A stretch of DNA of 64,000 bases from Bacteriovorax sp. MedPE-SWde (GCA_001874305.1 MPCU01000006.1:62001-126000); one strand, 5' to 3'; positions 26,129-35,244 are shown, counted from the first letter of the stretch. Numbers and translations: made by a program. Notes: a model not told the origin generated them from the sequence alone.

Positions 26129-26605
26129 ATGAAAGGTGATAAGAAAATAATAGATGCATTAAATAGCGTTCTAACAAGAGAGCTTACTGCTATAAATCAG
26201 TACTTTCTTCATGCAAGAATGTTGGAGGATTGGGGTCTAGAGAGACTTGGCCACCTTGAATATAAAGCTTCAATTGATGAAATGAAGCATGCTGATGAAC
26301 TAATTAAAAGAATCCTATTCCTTGAAGGACTACCAAATCTTCAAAAATTAGATAGAATTAAAATTGGTCAAAATGTTCAAGAGATTATTGAATGTGACCT
26401 TGAAGTTGAATATCACGCAATTCCACTTTTAAAAGAGTCTATAGAGCTCTGTGAAAAAGAGCAAGACTATGTATCTCGTGAGCTATTCACTGATATCCTA
26501 GCAAGTGAGGAAGAGCATATTGATTGGCTTGAAACTCAAAAAGGACTAATTGATAAAGTTGGTCTTCAAAATTACATGCAATCACAAATCTCATCTGAAG
26601 AATAA
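26129..26605 (+). CDS. bfr: Bacterioferritin
   Basis: Iron-storage protein forming a 24-subunit shell with heme between subunits. Ferroxidase residues E18, E51, H54, E94, E127 and H130 and the heme ligand M52 are all at the canonical positions in the 158-residue chain. AAAGGA precedes the start. It follows bfd by 83 bp and ends at a strong terminator facing the ferrochelatase-MFS gene. Confidence 0.96.
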   Translation: MKGDKKIIDALNSVLTRELTAINQYFLHARMLEDWGLERLGHLEYKASIDEMKHADELIKRILFLEGLPNLQKLDRIKIGQNVQEIIECDLEVEYHAIPLLKESIELCEKEQDYVSRELFTDILASEEEHIDWLETQKGLIDKVGLQNYMQSQISSEE

Positions 26606-26607
26606 AG

Positions 26608-26637
26608 AAAGGCTCCACTTAGGAGCCTTTTTTATTT
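26608..26637 (+). terminator. Intrinsic terminator after bfr
   Basis: AAAGGCTCC (26608-26616) pairs perfectly with GGAGCCTTT (26622-26630) around a 5-base loop and is followed by TTTATTT. It begins 3 bases after the bfr stop and may also serve the convergent gene. Confidence 0.9.
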
Positions 26638-29053
26638 AAGCAACTTTTTTATAATCTGGTAACTTCGCTGTCATTAGAATTGGAATAATTAAAAATGCTG
26701 ACCCAACAAGATATGGCATTGCAGAGTTATATTTCCAATAGATTAAAGAAGCAGCAATCGGTCCAATCACTCGTGAAAGAGCTCCAAGTGACCTAAAGAC
26801 ACCAATACTCTGACCTTGATTTTCAACAGGAGTATAAAGAGATACAAGAGAAGTTAAACAAGGTATTGCCATTGAACTTCCTACAGCTAGAAAGAATAAA
26901 CCACCATAAATAAGAAATGAACTTTGAGCATAAGCAATTAACAACAGACCTGGAATAATTGAAATTAGTCCCATTAGCGCCATCTTTCTTTCACCAACCG
27001 AGTGAGCTTTTCTTCGAACAACTCCACCTTGAACTAGGGCAATAATAAAGCCAATAAAGATAAACATATAAGCGTTATCCATAGAAGAGTAACCTAATCT
27101 TTCAGCAGCTAAGAAAGTTAGTGTAAACTCCATTCCAGAGAAGGCCATTAAGAAAAAGAAATGTCCAATATTAACTAAGTTAATACCCGGAAATGGAAGA
27201 GGCTTAAATAGCTTGAAAATATTAGCCGTTCTAGTCCCCTTCTCTTTTCCTCTTTTTTCTTCTGGAAGTGTTTCTTCAAATTTTTGAATTAAATTTTTAA
27301 CATTATAAAGAGCAAGTAGCCCAGCAAGTGCCGCAGGCATAGAGAATGGATTAACTCCATAGGCAGCAAGACTTGGGTAGTAGTCTAGTAAATTAATCAT
27401 TGAGAGAATTCCCCCCATAGCAGGACCAATTATAAACCCAAGGGCGAATGCAATACCAATCGTGGCCATTCCTCTCGCTCTATTTTCTTTTTGAGTTACA
27501 TCAGCAACAACCGCCGTCGCAGTTGAAATATTCCCACCCATGATTCCACCAATCAGGCGAGCAAGAAGTAGAACAGTAAAGCTTCCAGAGAAGAACCAAA
27601 GTACGTAACTTAGAAATAGTCCAAATACAGAAACGATAAGAACTGGTCTTCTACCTATTCTATCTGAGATCGCTCCCCAAATTGGAGCAGCAAAGAATTG
27701 TAGTAGAGAGTATATTGCACCAAGAGCACCACCAAAGAGAACAATAGAGCTAAAGTTTGTTGCTCCTCCTGATTCAGTCAGTGCCGTAATTGAGCCAAAT
27801 ATTGCTTTTAGAAATACATTGTCGGCATCAACAGTTAAGTAGTGTTTTGCAAGAGAAGGAAATAGTGGAAAGATTATTGAGAAACCAACAAGATCTAAGA
27901 ATAGAGTTAAGAAGACAATCTTCAGTGACTTCTTGGCCTTATCCGTTAAAGGTGGTACTTCCATTTCTTGATTTGGCATTTCCATATAATCTTCCTCTTT
28001 TATTTCTTTTTCAAGATTTGATATTTTTGATTCTTCATTGGCCAAACATTCAACATATTCAGCAAAATCCTTATTCCACTTTTCATCAGTATTTAAACAT
28101 GGCACGTGGTGAATGACACCGCCATGGTCTTTTACGTCTTCTTGTAGTTCATGCCCTATTTCGTCAATTGTCTCAAGACAGTCAGCAACAAACGATGGAC
28201 AGTAAACTGCAATATTCTTTCTTCCACCCTCTACAAGGTTTTCAACATAACTATCAGTGTATGGAGTTAACCACTCCTCTGAACCAAATCGAGATTGGAA
28301 AGTCATATGAATTCTTTCTCGTGGAATTGATGTCACTCTATCTGTAATCAGTTTAAAGGTTTCAAAGCAATGTTGAAAGTATGGATCCCTCTTATAGATA
28401 ACTCTTCTTTTTGGAATACCATGAAATGAGATAACTAATTCATCAACATTTTTTTCACTTAGAGTTTTCTCAATATTAGCAACAGAGTTTTCAATAAAAG
28501 CATTTGAGCGATGAAACTGAGTAATGATTGTGAAGTTAGGAATTCTCACCCTACTCTTTAGTACTGAAGCAAAGAAATCTATCCCACTTGCAATTGTACT
28601 TTCTGAGTATTGAGGGAACATTGGAATAATAATTAAGCGCGACGCTGGGTGTGCTTTTTCATCAAGCTCTTTTTCCCAGGCATCGTAAACATCATCCACT
28701 CTAGGATCGCAGAGCAAGAAGGCATGTTCTACTTCAACATTTTCACTCGTTAGGTCATTGACCTTTTCTGTAAATTCTCTTGTGATTCTTGTTAGAGGAA
28801 ACTCACTCCCCTCCCAGATTCGTGAATAAAGAGCAGCAGACTTCTTTGGACGAAATGGAATTACAAAGAAGTTAAGAATAATCTTCCACAAAAGAGGGTT
28901 AATATCGACGACTCTTGGGTCACCCAAGAACTCCTTTAAAAATACCCTTACATCACTAATAGATGGGGATTTTGGAGAACCAAGTTGAACAAGAACCACC
29001 TTCGTTACAGGTCGTCCTTTTGGAAAGTTTAATAATGGGTGACGTTTTGCCAT
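26636..29053 (-). CDS. hemH: Ferrochelatase fused to an MFS transporter
   Basis: One uninterrupted 805-residue frame. Residues 1-345 are a full ferrochelatase, which inserts iron into protoporphyrin IX: LVQLGSPKSP at the start, catalytic H211 in ISFHGIPKR and E294 in CLETIDEIG. A charged linker (about 345-375) leads into a 12-segment MFS permease of the DHA1/TetA type, with motif A as GAISDRIGRRP. No stop or frame shift separates them. An in-frame ATG in the linker could give a separate transporter. The fusion suggests heme or porphyrin export or uptake coupled to the last heme step. The convergent neighbours are iron-storage genes. Confidence 0.92.
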   Translation of the reverse strand: MAKRHPLLNFPKGRPVTKVVLVQLGSPKSPSISDVRVFLKEFLGDPRVVDINPLLWKIILNFFVIPFRPKKSAALYSRIWEGSEFPLTRITREFTEKVNDLTSENVEVEHAFLLCDPRVDDVYDAWEKELDEKAHPASRLIIIPMFPQYSESTIASGIDFFASVLKSRVRIPNFTIITQFHRSNAFIENSVANIEKTLSEKNVDELVISFHGIPKRRVIYKRDPYFQHCFETFKLITDRVTSIPRERIHMTFQSRFGSEEWLTPYTDSYVENLVEGGRKNIAVYCPSFVADCLETIDEIGHELQEDVKDHGGVIHHVPCLNTDEKWNKDFAEYVECLANEESKISNLEKEIKEEDYMEMPNQEMEVPPLTDKAKKSLKIVFLTLFLDLVGFSIIFPLFPSLAKHYLTVDADNVFLKAIFGSITALTESGGATNFSSIVLFGGALGAIYSLLQFFAAPIWGAISDRIGRRPVLIVSVFGLFLSYVLWFFSGSFTVLLLARLIGGIMGGNISTATAVVADVTQKENRARGMATIGIAFALGFIIGPAMGGILSMINLLDYYPSLAAYGVNPFSMPAALAGLLALYNVKNLIQKFEETLPEEKRGKEKGTRTANIFKLFKPLPFPGINLVNIGHFFFLMAFSGMEFTLTFLAAERLGYSSMDNAYMFIFIGFIIALVQGGVVRRKAHSVGERKMALMGLISIIPGLLLIAYAQSSFLIYGGLFFLAVGSSMAIPCLTSLVSLYTPVENQGQSIGVFRSLGALSRVIGPIAASLIYWKYNSAMPYLVGSAFLIIPILMTAKLPDYKKVA

Positions 29054-29141
29054 ATGAGTTACCTAATGATAATAATTTTGTTATAATTTTAAATATTTGT
29101 ATCAAGAAAAATAGAAATTGAAAACTAAAGGTGGAGACCTA

Positions 29142-29687
29142 ATGGCAATTAAGAAGAAGACTAAAGTAAGGAAGACAAAGCTCTCTCAAGGCCGTGAGAA
29201 GAAGGAACTAAAAGAGCTTGCACTAGGTTCTAACAGAACAGATTATCCAGATACTTACTCTCCAGACATCTTAGAGGTCTTCCCTAATAAAAATCCAGAT
29301 AATGACGCATGGACAACTTTTGTTTGTACAGAGTTTACATCTCTGTGCCCAAAAACAAATCAACCAGACTTTGCAAGAATCTATATAAACTATATTGCAG
29401 ATAAGAAAATGGTAGAATCTAAATCAATGAAGTTATACCTGTTCAGTTTTAGAAACCACGGAGACTTCCATGAGGACTGCATTCAAAAGATTTGTAATGA
29501 TCTCACGAAGATAATGAAGCCTAAGTATCTAGAAGTAGTTGGTGAGTTTACACCTCGTGGTGGAATTTGTATTTATCCATTTGCATCTAGTAGCAATAGT
29601 AAGAGACAATATAAAGACATAAAGAATAAGAGATTTGCTGAATATGCCCCAGGGAAGTATTCAATGGAACTCTCAAAAATATACTAA
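29142..29687 (+). CDS. queF: NADPH-dependent preQ0 reductase (short, YkvM type)
   Basis: Reduces 7-cyano-7-deazaguanine to preQ1 in queuosine synthesis. FTSLCPKTNQPDFA carries the catalytic C69 and D76, followed by ESKSMKLYLFSFRNHGDFHEDC, the NADPH/substrate site. The 181-residue form starts at 29142, preceded by AGGTGGAG; an earlier in-frame ATG at 29118 lacks a ribosome site. The basic N-terminal about 20 residues are an extension of unknown role. tatA follows 9 bp later. Confidence 0.94.
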   Translation: MAIKKKTKVRKTKLSQGREKKELKELALGSNRTDYPDTYSPDILEVFPNKNPDNDAWTTFVCTEFTSLCPKTNQPDFARIYINYIADKKMVESKSMKLYLFSFRNHGDFHEDCIQKICNDLTKIMKPKYLEVVGEFTPRGGICIYPFASSSNSKRQYKDIKNKRFAEYAPGKYSMELSKIY

Positions 29688-29696
29688 GGAGTTACC

Positions 29697-29888
29697 ATGT
29701 TTGGACTAGGAATTTCAGAAGCACTTATATTACTTGCCATCGTTGTCCTAATGTTTGGAGGTAAGAAACTTCCTCAACTAGGAAAGTCAATGGGTCAGGC
29801 CATTACAGGATTTAAGAAGGGTCTCAACGAAAGCCCAGAAGAAGAAAGCAAAGATAAAATAGAAGATACTACAAAGAAGAATACATAG
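29697..29888 (+). CDS. tatA: Twin-arginine translocase subunit TatA/E
   Basis: Pore-forming subunit of the Tat pathway, which exports folded proteins. The 63 residues show the single N-terminal membrane helix (ISEALILLAIVVLMFGG), the hinge KKLPQLGKSMGQAITGFKKG and an acidic/basic tail. tatB and tatC are not in the window. A Tat-type signal (RRDFLK) occurs on the protein at 54.2-55.9 kb. Confidence 0.95.
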   Translation: MFGLGISEALILLAIVVLMFGGKKLPQLGKSMGQAITGFKKGLNESPEEESKDKIEDTTKKNT

Positions 29889-29913
29889 AAAAAGCTCCAC
29901 CAAGGAGCTTTTT
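29889..29913. terminator. Bidirectional terminator between tatA and a receiver gene
   Basis: AAAAAGCTCC (29889-29898) and GGAGCTTTTT (29904-29913) are perfect arms around ACCAA. T-runs on both strands make it work in both directions for the two convergent genes. Confidence 0.9.
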
Positions 29914-30286
29914 ACTTATTAGCACCATTTTCGACCTGTTTTATAAGATCATCAATATCATAAGGCTTACCAATAAAGCCTGAAACACCCTTATCTTTTA
30001 ATCCTTTTTCATCAAGATCAATTGCCCCTGAAGATAGAAAGAACGGCGGCATCTCTCCACCAAGAAGCTCTGTTGCTTTAACGAAGAATTGTTCTCCCGT
30101 CATTTCAGGCATCTTAGAGTCAGAGATTATAATATCGTATTTTTCAGATGATAATGTTTCAAGAGCTTCAGCACCACTAAGGCAACCTTTTACAATATGG
30201 CCCTCCATATCAAAGGCATCTGCACATAATTCAAGAAGGTCAGGCTCGTCATCAACGAGCAAAATATTTAATTTAGGTTTTGACAT
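29912..30286 (-). CDS. Stand-alone response-regulator receiver
   Basis: A 124-residue CheY-like protein made only of a receiver domain: acidic pair D12/D13 (LLVDDEPD), phospho-acceptor D56 (IISDSKMPEMTG), S/T switch in FLSSGA and K in GKPYD. No output domain, so it must act on another protein. It lies after the khpA terminator and may have its own weak FliA-like promoter. Confidence 0.9.
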   Translation of the reverse strand: MSKPKLNILLVDDEPDLLELCADAFDMEGHIVKGCLSGAEALETLSSEKYDIIISDSKMPEMTGEQFFVKATELLGGEMPPFFLSSGAIDLDEKGLKDKGVSGFIGKPYDIDDLIKQVENGANK

Positions 30287-30299
30287 GGGCTAATTATGT

Positions 30300-30325
30300 A
30301 TCGATTTAGAAAAAGAGAAAAGTTA
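30300..30325 (-). promoter_or_regulatory. Weak FliA-like promoter before the receiver gene
   Basis: On the minus strand TAAC (30325) is followed 21 bases later by TCGATA (30304 onward). It resembles the other FliA-like sites of the window, but with TAAC for TAAA, TCGAT for CCGAT and one extra spacer base. Its position between the khpA terminator and the receiver start is appropriate. Confidence 0.25.
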
Positions 30326-30335
30326 ATTTTTGGTT

Positions 30336-30361
30336 AAAAAAAAACCTCCAAATGGAGGTTT
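30336..30361 (-). terminator. Terminator of the rpsP-khpA operon
   Basis: AAACCTCC (30342-30349) pairs with GGAGGTTT (30354-30361); on the minus strand the hairpin is followed by at least nine T residues. Confidence 0.9.
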
Positions 30362-30390
30362 CTTATATAAAAAATCACCTAAGCGACTGA

Positions 30391-30630
30391 TTATTCAATA
30401 ATTTCAAGAACAGATCTCTTTTTAAGCTTTGTTGAAGCTGCATTTAAGATTGTTCTAAGAGCTCTAGCTGTTTTACCTTGCTTACCGATAACCTTCCCTA
30501 AGTCAGACTTATCAACTTTAAGCTCGATAACAGTTGTTTGCTCACCAACTATTTCACCTACGCTAACTTTCTCTGGCATATCTACCAGTGCTTTACTAAC
30601 GTACTCAATTAAATCTTTGAGTTCACTCAT
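30391..30630 (-). CDS. khpA: KH-domain RNA-binding protein KhpA
   Basis: A 79-residue single KH domain with the GXXG loop as GKQG (in [16 protein letters not shown]). KhpA homologues (YlqC) bind RNA and often pair with KhpB/Jag. It follows rpsP as in most bacteria, but rimM and trmD, which normally come next, are absent; a terminator and a receiver gene follow instead. Confidence 0.92.
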   Translation of the reverse strand: MSELKDLIEYVSKALVDMPEKVSVGEIVGEQTTVIELKVDKSDLGKVIGKQGKTARALRTILNAASTKLKKRSVLEIIE

Positions 30631-30709
30631 TGTTATACTCTCTTGGATAAGAAGTTAATTAAGTTCACTAATGGCAAAGATCTAAGACCTTTGCCCAATC
30701 TAAAATAAA

Positions 30710-30958
30710 TTAGTTAAGTGTAACTTTATTCTTCTTAAGAAGTGTTCTAACAGTGTCAGAAATAGTTGCTCCACCAGAGATAAGGGCTTGAATTCTTTCA
30801 GCTTTAACGTCAAGAAGTGTACCACTTTCTAAGTGTGGGTTGTATTGTCCTAGCTTCTCGCTGAAACGTCCATCTCTTGGATTTCTTGAATCTGCTGCTA
30901 CGATTGTGTAAATTGGCATGTGTGTTCTACCACCACGTTGTAATCTAATTGTAAGCAT
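30710..30958 (-). CDS. rpsP: 30S ribosomal protein bS16
   Basis: A small-subunit ribosomal protein of 82 residues, beginning MLTIRLQRGGRTHMPIY and containing VVAADSRNPRDGRFSEKLGQYNP, the family signature with slight changes (typical members have KK.PFY in the first strand). GGAG precedes the start. It heads a two-gene operon with khpA. Confidence 0.95.
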   Translation of the reverse strand: MLTIRLQRGGRTHMPIYTIVAADSRNPRDGRFSEKLGQYNPHLESGTLLDVKAERIQALISGGATISDTVRTLLKKNKVTLN

Positions 30959-31082
30959 TAAGTACTCCTACTTGTATTTAAACACTAATTAATTTCGTTA
31001 TATTCGCTGTAAAAATAATCAATTTTTTTAAATAAATCAACTACTTTCTATCAGACAGCTAATGTATTAAAATCTTTATAGG

Positions 31083-31781
31083 ATGACAAGCGAAGAATTG
31101 AAAAATGCAAAATTTATCGATATCCACTCTCACCAAGGCAGAGAGGCCTCCAAAGATGTCATTATCTATAGTTATAACCCTGGAATCAATAGCAGCCCCT
31201 CAAAAGGCCAGCTCTTCTCAATAGGAATTCATCCTTGGTCAATAAATGATACTGATATAGAAGAGCATTGGAATACTCTTAAAGAAAATATTCAATCAAA
31301 TGATCTGGTCTTTATCGGGGAGGCCGGAATTGATCTCACAATCAATGTCTCCCTCAAAGAGCAAGAAGAGATCCTTTTGAGACATATACAATTGAGTGAA
31401 GAACACAAAAGGCCACTTATTCTTCATGTCGTTAAGTCTCAACAAGAGATTCTTAAAATAAGAAAAGAGAGTAAGGCAGAGCAGGGCTGGATACTCCATG
31501 ATTATAATGGAAATAAGCAAATGATAGAGCAATGTCTTAAATACAGTGGACTCTATTTCTCCATCGGCCCAAGATTTTTTAACTCTCCAAATTCTAAGAT
31601 TGCAAAAGACTTAATGAGCATACCAATCGATAGACTGCTCTTTGAAACTGATGATCAAACGACCTTTAGCATTGAAAGAATTTATACTGAATATTCTAAG
31701 CTCTCAAATATTAGAATTGAGGAGCTCAAAGGTATTATAGAATCTAACTTTAAGCGGCTTCTTCCTTATTATGAAGAGTAA
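31083..31781 (+). CDS. TatD-family metal-dependent hydrolase
   Basis: A 232-residue TIM-barrel hydrolase of the TatD DNase family. The metal ligands appear in order in DIHSH, GEAGID, LHVVKS, LHDYNG and LLFETDD. The family includes 3'-5' DNases and D-aminoacyl-tRNA deacylases, so the exact activity is open. Its 3' end overlaps the convergent receiver gene by 32 bp. Confidence 0.83.
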   Translation: MTSEELKNAKFIDIHSHQGREASKDVIIYSYNPGINSSPSKGQLFSIGIHPWSINDTDIEEHWNTLKENIQSNDLVFIGEAGIDLTINVSLKEQEEILLRHIQLSEEHKRPLILHVVKSQQEILKIRKESKAEQGWILHDYNGNKQMIEQCLKYSGLYFSIGPRFFNSPNSKIAKDLMSIPIDRLLFETDDQTTFSIERIYTEYSKLSNIRIEELKGIIESNFKRLLPYYEE

Positions 31782-32163
31782 CAGAAATCTTCTTTAATAA
31801 AGTCTCAGCACTTACTGGCTTAACCATATAATTATCGACGCCCGTGCTTATTGCTTGAATGACATGTTCTTTATCGTTATCACTTGTTACCATAATAAAT
31901 GGGACATCTTTAAATCTCTTGTCCGTTCTCATTTTTGACAAGAATTCAATTCCATCCATGTCAGGCATTTGCCAGTCTGCAAGAACTAGAGACACTGGCT
32001 CATACTCGTCAAAACTTTTCTTGAGCATTTCAATACCTTCAAAACCATCATTTGCACCAAATACCTTCTTAAAGCCCTTTTTACGAAGGATTAGTTTTAT
32101 GTGATTACGGGTATCCATACAGTCATCAACGATCAGTATTTTCATTCCCTGGTTTACTTTCAT
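31750..32163 (-). CDS. CheY-like receiver protein
   Basis: A 137-residue single receiver domain: D13/D14 (ILIVDDCMD), D63 (LADWQMPDMDG), T93 (IMVTSD) and K in VKPVS are all in place. The WQMPDMDG block is typical of CheY-type proteins. It is 26 bp downstream of another receiver gene, and both probably form one transcript. Confidence 0.9.
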   Translation of the reverse strand: MKVNQGMKILIVDDCMDTRNHIKLILRKKGFKKVFGANDGFEGIEMLKKSFDEYEPVSLVLADWQMPDMDGIEFLSKMRTDKRFKDVPFIMVTSDNDKEHVIQAISTGVDNYMVKPVSAETLLKKISVTLHNKEEAA

Positions 32164-32189
32164 TGATCTATCCTCGCTATACTCTCTAT

Positions 32190-32660
32190 CTACGACGCTA
32201 TGGTATCGGCCTGCTCCTCTTCTTCATCAGAAGAATGAGTATGAATTTTATGTTTTAAAAGGTCATGCCAAAGGTCTAAGAAATCTATACAGCTTCTCAC
32301 TGTGGCCCTAAAAGCAGTTTTATCAATTGGTTTATCGAGGTAATACTTTGCCCCACGATTAAAACAATCTATTGCAGTCATTAGTCTCTTATCAGCAGAG
32401 AGAGCGATTACCTGAATACCTTTTTGCATCTCTAAGCATTTTGAAATAACATCTGCTCCATTCTTATCTTCAAGTTGAAGATCAGTTATTACAATGTGAA
32501 CCTGATGTTTTTGAATAAACGCCAGAGCTTCCTCTGGGTGTGAAAATGCGCTGAAAGTTATTTCATCGTCTGGAAATTGTGATAAGTATTTCCATGTAAG
32601 ATTTAGAATACATTCATCGTCATCAATAATGACAATTCTAAAAGGGCGGTTAAAAATCAT
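32190..32660 (-). CDS. Response-regulator receiver with acidic tail
   Basis: A 156-residue receiver protein with acidic triad DDDE (residues 13-16), D60 in VITDLQLEDKNG, S in IALSADK and K in DKPID. The C-terminal 20 residues are His/Ser/Glu-rich without a known output domain. The start at 32660 is preferred over an in-frame one at 32705 because GGAG lies 5 bases upstream. Confidence 0.88.
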   Translation of the reverse strand: MIFNRPFRIVIIDDDECILNLTWKYLSQFPDDEITFSAFSHPEEALAFIQKHQVHIVITDLQLEDKNGADVISKCLEMQKGIQVIALSADKRLMTAIDCFNRGAKYYLDKPIDKTAFRATVRSCIDFLDLWHDLLKHKIHTHSSDEEEEQADTIAS

Positions 32661-32760
32661 GAACACTCCAGCATAAAATATTAAAGACTCTATAATCTTA
32701 CTCAATAAAATTATATCAGATAAACATCTTTAATTGACATATATCTTATGGCCCTAAACA

Positions 32761-33816
32761 ATGGAAAATAATCAAAATACGAATACCCTAGATTCTTTAG
32801 TCAACTTTCCCATACTACTAGCACCAATGGTTGGCATCACTCACGCAGCAATGAGAAAGTCTCTCTCAAAGTTCATACCTACAGAGGCCAGAACAATTTG
32901 GCCCACAGAGATGTTGAGCTCAAGAAAGATACCAGACCAAAAACTTGACGAGCTCCCACAAACAGTAAAGTGGAGTGGCGATACAAACCTATGTCCACAG
33001 ATCCTAGGAAACCAAGAGACACATATACGAAATACTATAATTAAGCTTGAACAATGGGGTGCAAAGGCAATAGATATCAATATGGGCTGTTCTGTCAAAA
33101 AAGCACTAAGACACAATTACGGTGTGTCTTTAATGGGAGACACAGAGTACGCGTCCTCAGTCGTTAGAATGGCAAAGAGAAGCTCTAAACTTCCAGTCTC
33201 GGTTAAGCTTAGAGCAGGGCTTCAAAAAGATTTAAGCTATCTATTAGATTTTACCCAATCTCTAGTTGATGCCGGCGCAAGTTGGCTCTGTCTCCATCCA
33301 AGACTTTCCACCGAGGGACGAAAAGGATCTGCAGACTGGTCGCAAATAAAATATCTCAAAGATAATTTATCTGTACCTATTATTGGAAATGGGGATATTC
33401 AAACTTTCCAAGACATTCAAGATATGTTCGAGCAAACTAATTGTGATGCCGTTATGATTGGTCGAGTCCTTACGGCAAAACCATGGCTATTAACTGAATA
33501 TGCTAAACACAAGGGATTTAAACTTACTCAAAAACAAGAGGAGCTAATCCCAAGTAATGGGCAACAGCGCTCTAAAATCTATGGTGAATACCTCTATGAT
33601 TTTGTAGTAAATTGCTATGATCTATTTGAAGAAGATGATGCCTTAAAGAGAGTGAGATTCTTTGTAAAAGTTGGTCATCCATGGCTTAACTTTGGTCACA
33701 AACTTTATAAAGAGATCCATAAACTTACGAATAAGGATGACCTTCTAAAATTTCTTGAAACTTACTTTAAGAACTCTTGCTTATCACAGAGTGATAGAAC
33801 ACAGTTAAGATATTAA
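32761..33816 (+). CDS. tRNA-dihydrouridine synthase paralogue with altered active-site loop
   Basis: Flavoenzyme family that reduces uridine in tRNA. The 351-residue product shows LLAPMVGITHAAMR, IDINMGC, VSVKLRAG and the FMN phosphate site (PIIGNGDIQT, VMIGRVL). The catalytic-cysteine loop reads NMGCSVKKALRHNYG instead of the near-universal NMGCPxxKVxxxGxG, so substrate or activity may differ. A second, canonical Dus is at 38.7 kb. The 3' end overlaps the convergent merC-like gene by 4 bp. Confidence 0.88.
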   Translation: MENNQNTNTLDSLVNFPILLAPMVGITHAAMRKSLSKFIPTEARTIWPTEMLSSRKIPDQKLDELPQTVKWSGDTNLCPQILGNQETHIRNTIIKLEQWGAKAIDINMGCSVKKALRHNYGVSLMGDTEYASSVVRMAKRSSKLPVSVKLRAGLQKDLSYLLDFTQSLVDAGASWLCLHPRLSTEGRKGSADWSQIKYLKDNLSVPIIGNGDIQTFQDIQDMFEQTNCDAVMIGRVLTAKPWLLTEYAKHKGFKLTQKQEELIPSNGQQRSKIYGEYLYDFVVNCYDLFEEDDALKRVRFFVKVGHPWLNFGHKLYKEIHKLTNKDDLLKFLETYFKNSCLSQSDRTQLRY

Positions 33817-34235
33817 TGATGACAAGTTTTACAACGACATAGTTTGATATTGAATAGGTGCGCGCTAACGAGAGCTAGTCCACCAATAATTGATGATGCC
33901 AATTCTAAAGGTTCACCAATATCATGTGCTAGAAACTCGTGACACAAATGTCCAATAATCACAAAGCTCATACCTACTAAACCGACATAGAGAGGTCTCT
34001 TATCTTCATGAACCTTTAGCTTAGAAATAAAAGCATAGAGACCAAGAGGAACAACAAAGATAAATCCAAGAAGGTGAATCCACTCTTCTTCAAACATTTG
34101 ACCAATTGATGGAGCAAAGATCATAAGAAATGGAATTGCCATACAGTGTATGCAACAAATTACGGATAGGATAATTCCTGCCTTATCTGAAACTTCTTCT
34201 GTCTTTACATTTAAATCTTTCAAATGATTCTCCAT
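33813..34235 (-). CDS. MerC-domain membrane protein
   Basis: A 140-residue integral membrane protein with four hydrophobic segments. The motif CCIHCMAIP in the first segment is characteristic of MerC-like proteins, which are implicated in metal uptake; the C-terminal end CRCKTCHH could also bind metal. No mer operon is nearby, so the metal is unknown. It overlaps the protease stop codon by 1 base (TAATG), indicating coupled translation. Confidence 0.8.
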   Translation of the reverse strand: MENHLKDLNVKTEEVSDKAGIILSVICCIHCMAIPFLMIFAPSIGQMFEEEWIHLLGFIFVVPLGLYAFISKLKVHEDKRPLYVGLVGMSFVIIGHLCHEFLAHDIGEPLELASSIIGGLALVSAHLFNIKLCRCKTCHH

Positions 34236-35149
34236 TATTTTGAGAGACTGTTATCTATTCCAGCAGGGATCTTGTCAAGAACCACATCTATTTTTGTGAC
34301 CCCCTCCCCTTTGACATAGTCATATTCATAGAAGCAGGCCTTTCCATTATTATCGCAGCGGTTTACGCGCTGGCATTGGGCCTTTTCATCATAAATATAA
34401 TCCGTCTTTCCACTTACAAGAATCCCAACAACATCACCGGCCTTATCTAATACGGGTGAGCCAGAGTTTCCTTGGAATGAATCTAGCGCAGCATAGAACT
34501 TACTCGAGCTTCCATTAGTATCAATGACCTTTCCACCCGGAGCAACCTTCTTAGGAAGACCTGAAGGATGTCCAATAACAACTAGTTCTGTACTATCAAC
34601 TAATTGTGCAGTCTTTAGAGGCTTTACGCCTTCTACAGCTTTTTCAAGCTTGATAATGGCATAATCATGGGCAAAGTTATATTTGGCCTCAATAACCTCT
34701 TTGCAATTATATACTTGCTTCAGGCTCACTTTATTCTCGTAGGCCTTTGTCTGAGTAAAATCGAAGCTCCAGACAAAGTCCTCACACATTTTTTCAGGAT
34801 TACCATTGTATGGATATGGAAGGGCCTTTACACAGTGTCCTGCAGTAATTAATGTATCAGGAGAAATAAGGAATCCACTACATTCTGATAAGACTGGCTC
34901 ACTATAGAACCTTTCATCAGAGCAGAGGCTATATTGTTCTCCTAATGTCATGAAAGTTGAAGCTTTGTAATATGAAGCAAACTCTTTTAGCTTAGACTTT
35001 CTGATCATTGAGGCGACCGCAGCAGACTTATGCTGCCAGAATATTCCTGAATTTAAGGCATTTACACGGTTATCTTGTCCGTAAATGACCTTATTAACAG
35101 CGAATGTGTTCCCACAGAATATAAATGATAGTCCAATAATAAGCTTCAA
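34235..35149 (-). CDS. Exported trypsin-like serine protease (S1)
   Basis: A 304-residue protein with a signal peptide (MKLIIGLSFIFCGNTFA) and a chymotrypsin-fold domain. The catalytic triad is visible: H105 in LITAGHCV, D162 in HDYAIIKL and S229 in GNSGSPV. Several cysteines near the C-terminus suggest disulfides. The start is TTG, chosen because AGGAGA precedes it and the signal peptide begins there. Its stop is coupled to the MerC-like gene. A secreted protease fits a predatory lifestyle, which is inference. Confidence 0.88.
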   Translation of the reverse strand: MKLIIGLSFIFCGNTFAVNKVIYGQDNRVNALNSGIFWQHKSAAVASMIRKSKLKEFASYYKASTFMTLGEQYSLCSDERFYSEPVLSECSGFLISPDTLITAGHCVKALPYPYNGNPEKMCEDFVWSFDFTQTKAYENKVSLKQVYNCKEVIEAKYNFAHDYAIIKLEKAVEGVKPLKTAQLVDSTELVVIGHPSGLPKKVAPGGKVIDTNGSSSKFYAALDSFQGNSGSPVLDKAGDVVGILVSGKTDYIYDEKAQCQRVNRCDNNGKACFYEYDYVKGEGVTKIDVVLDKIPAGIDNSLSK

Positions 35150-35244
35150 AGCTTTCTCCTAGTACATGTGTTGTATAAAAAAACGCATGATATTAAAAGG
35201 AAACGCTAATATTTACACGAAAACATTAATTATTGACTCATATT

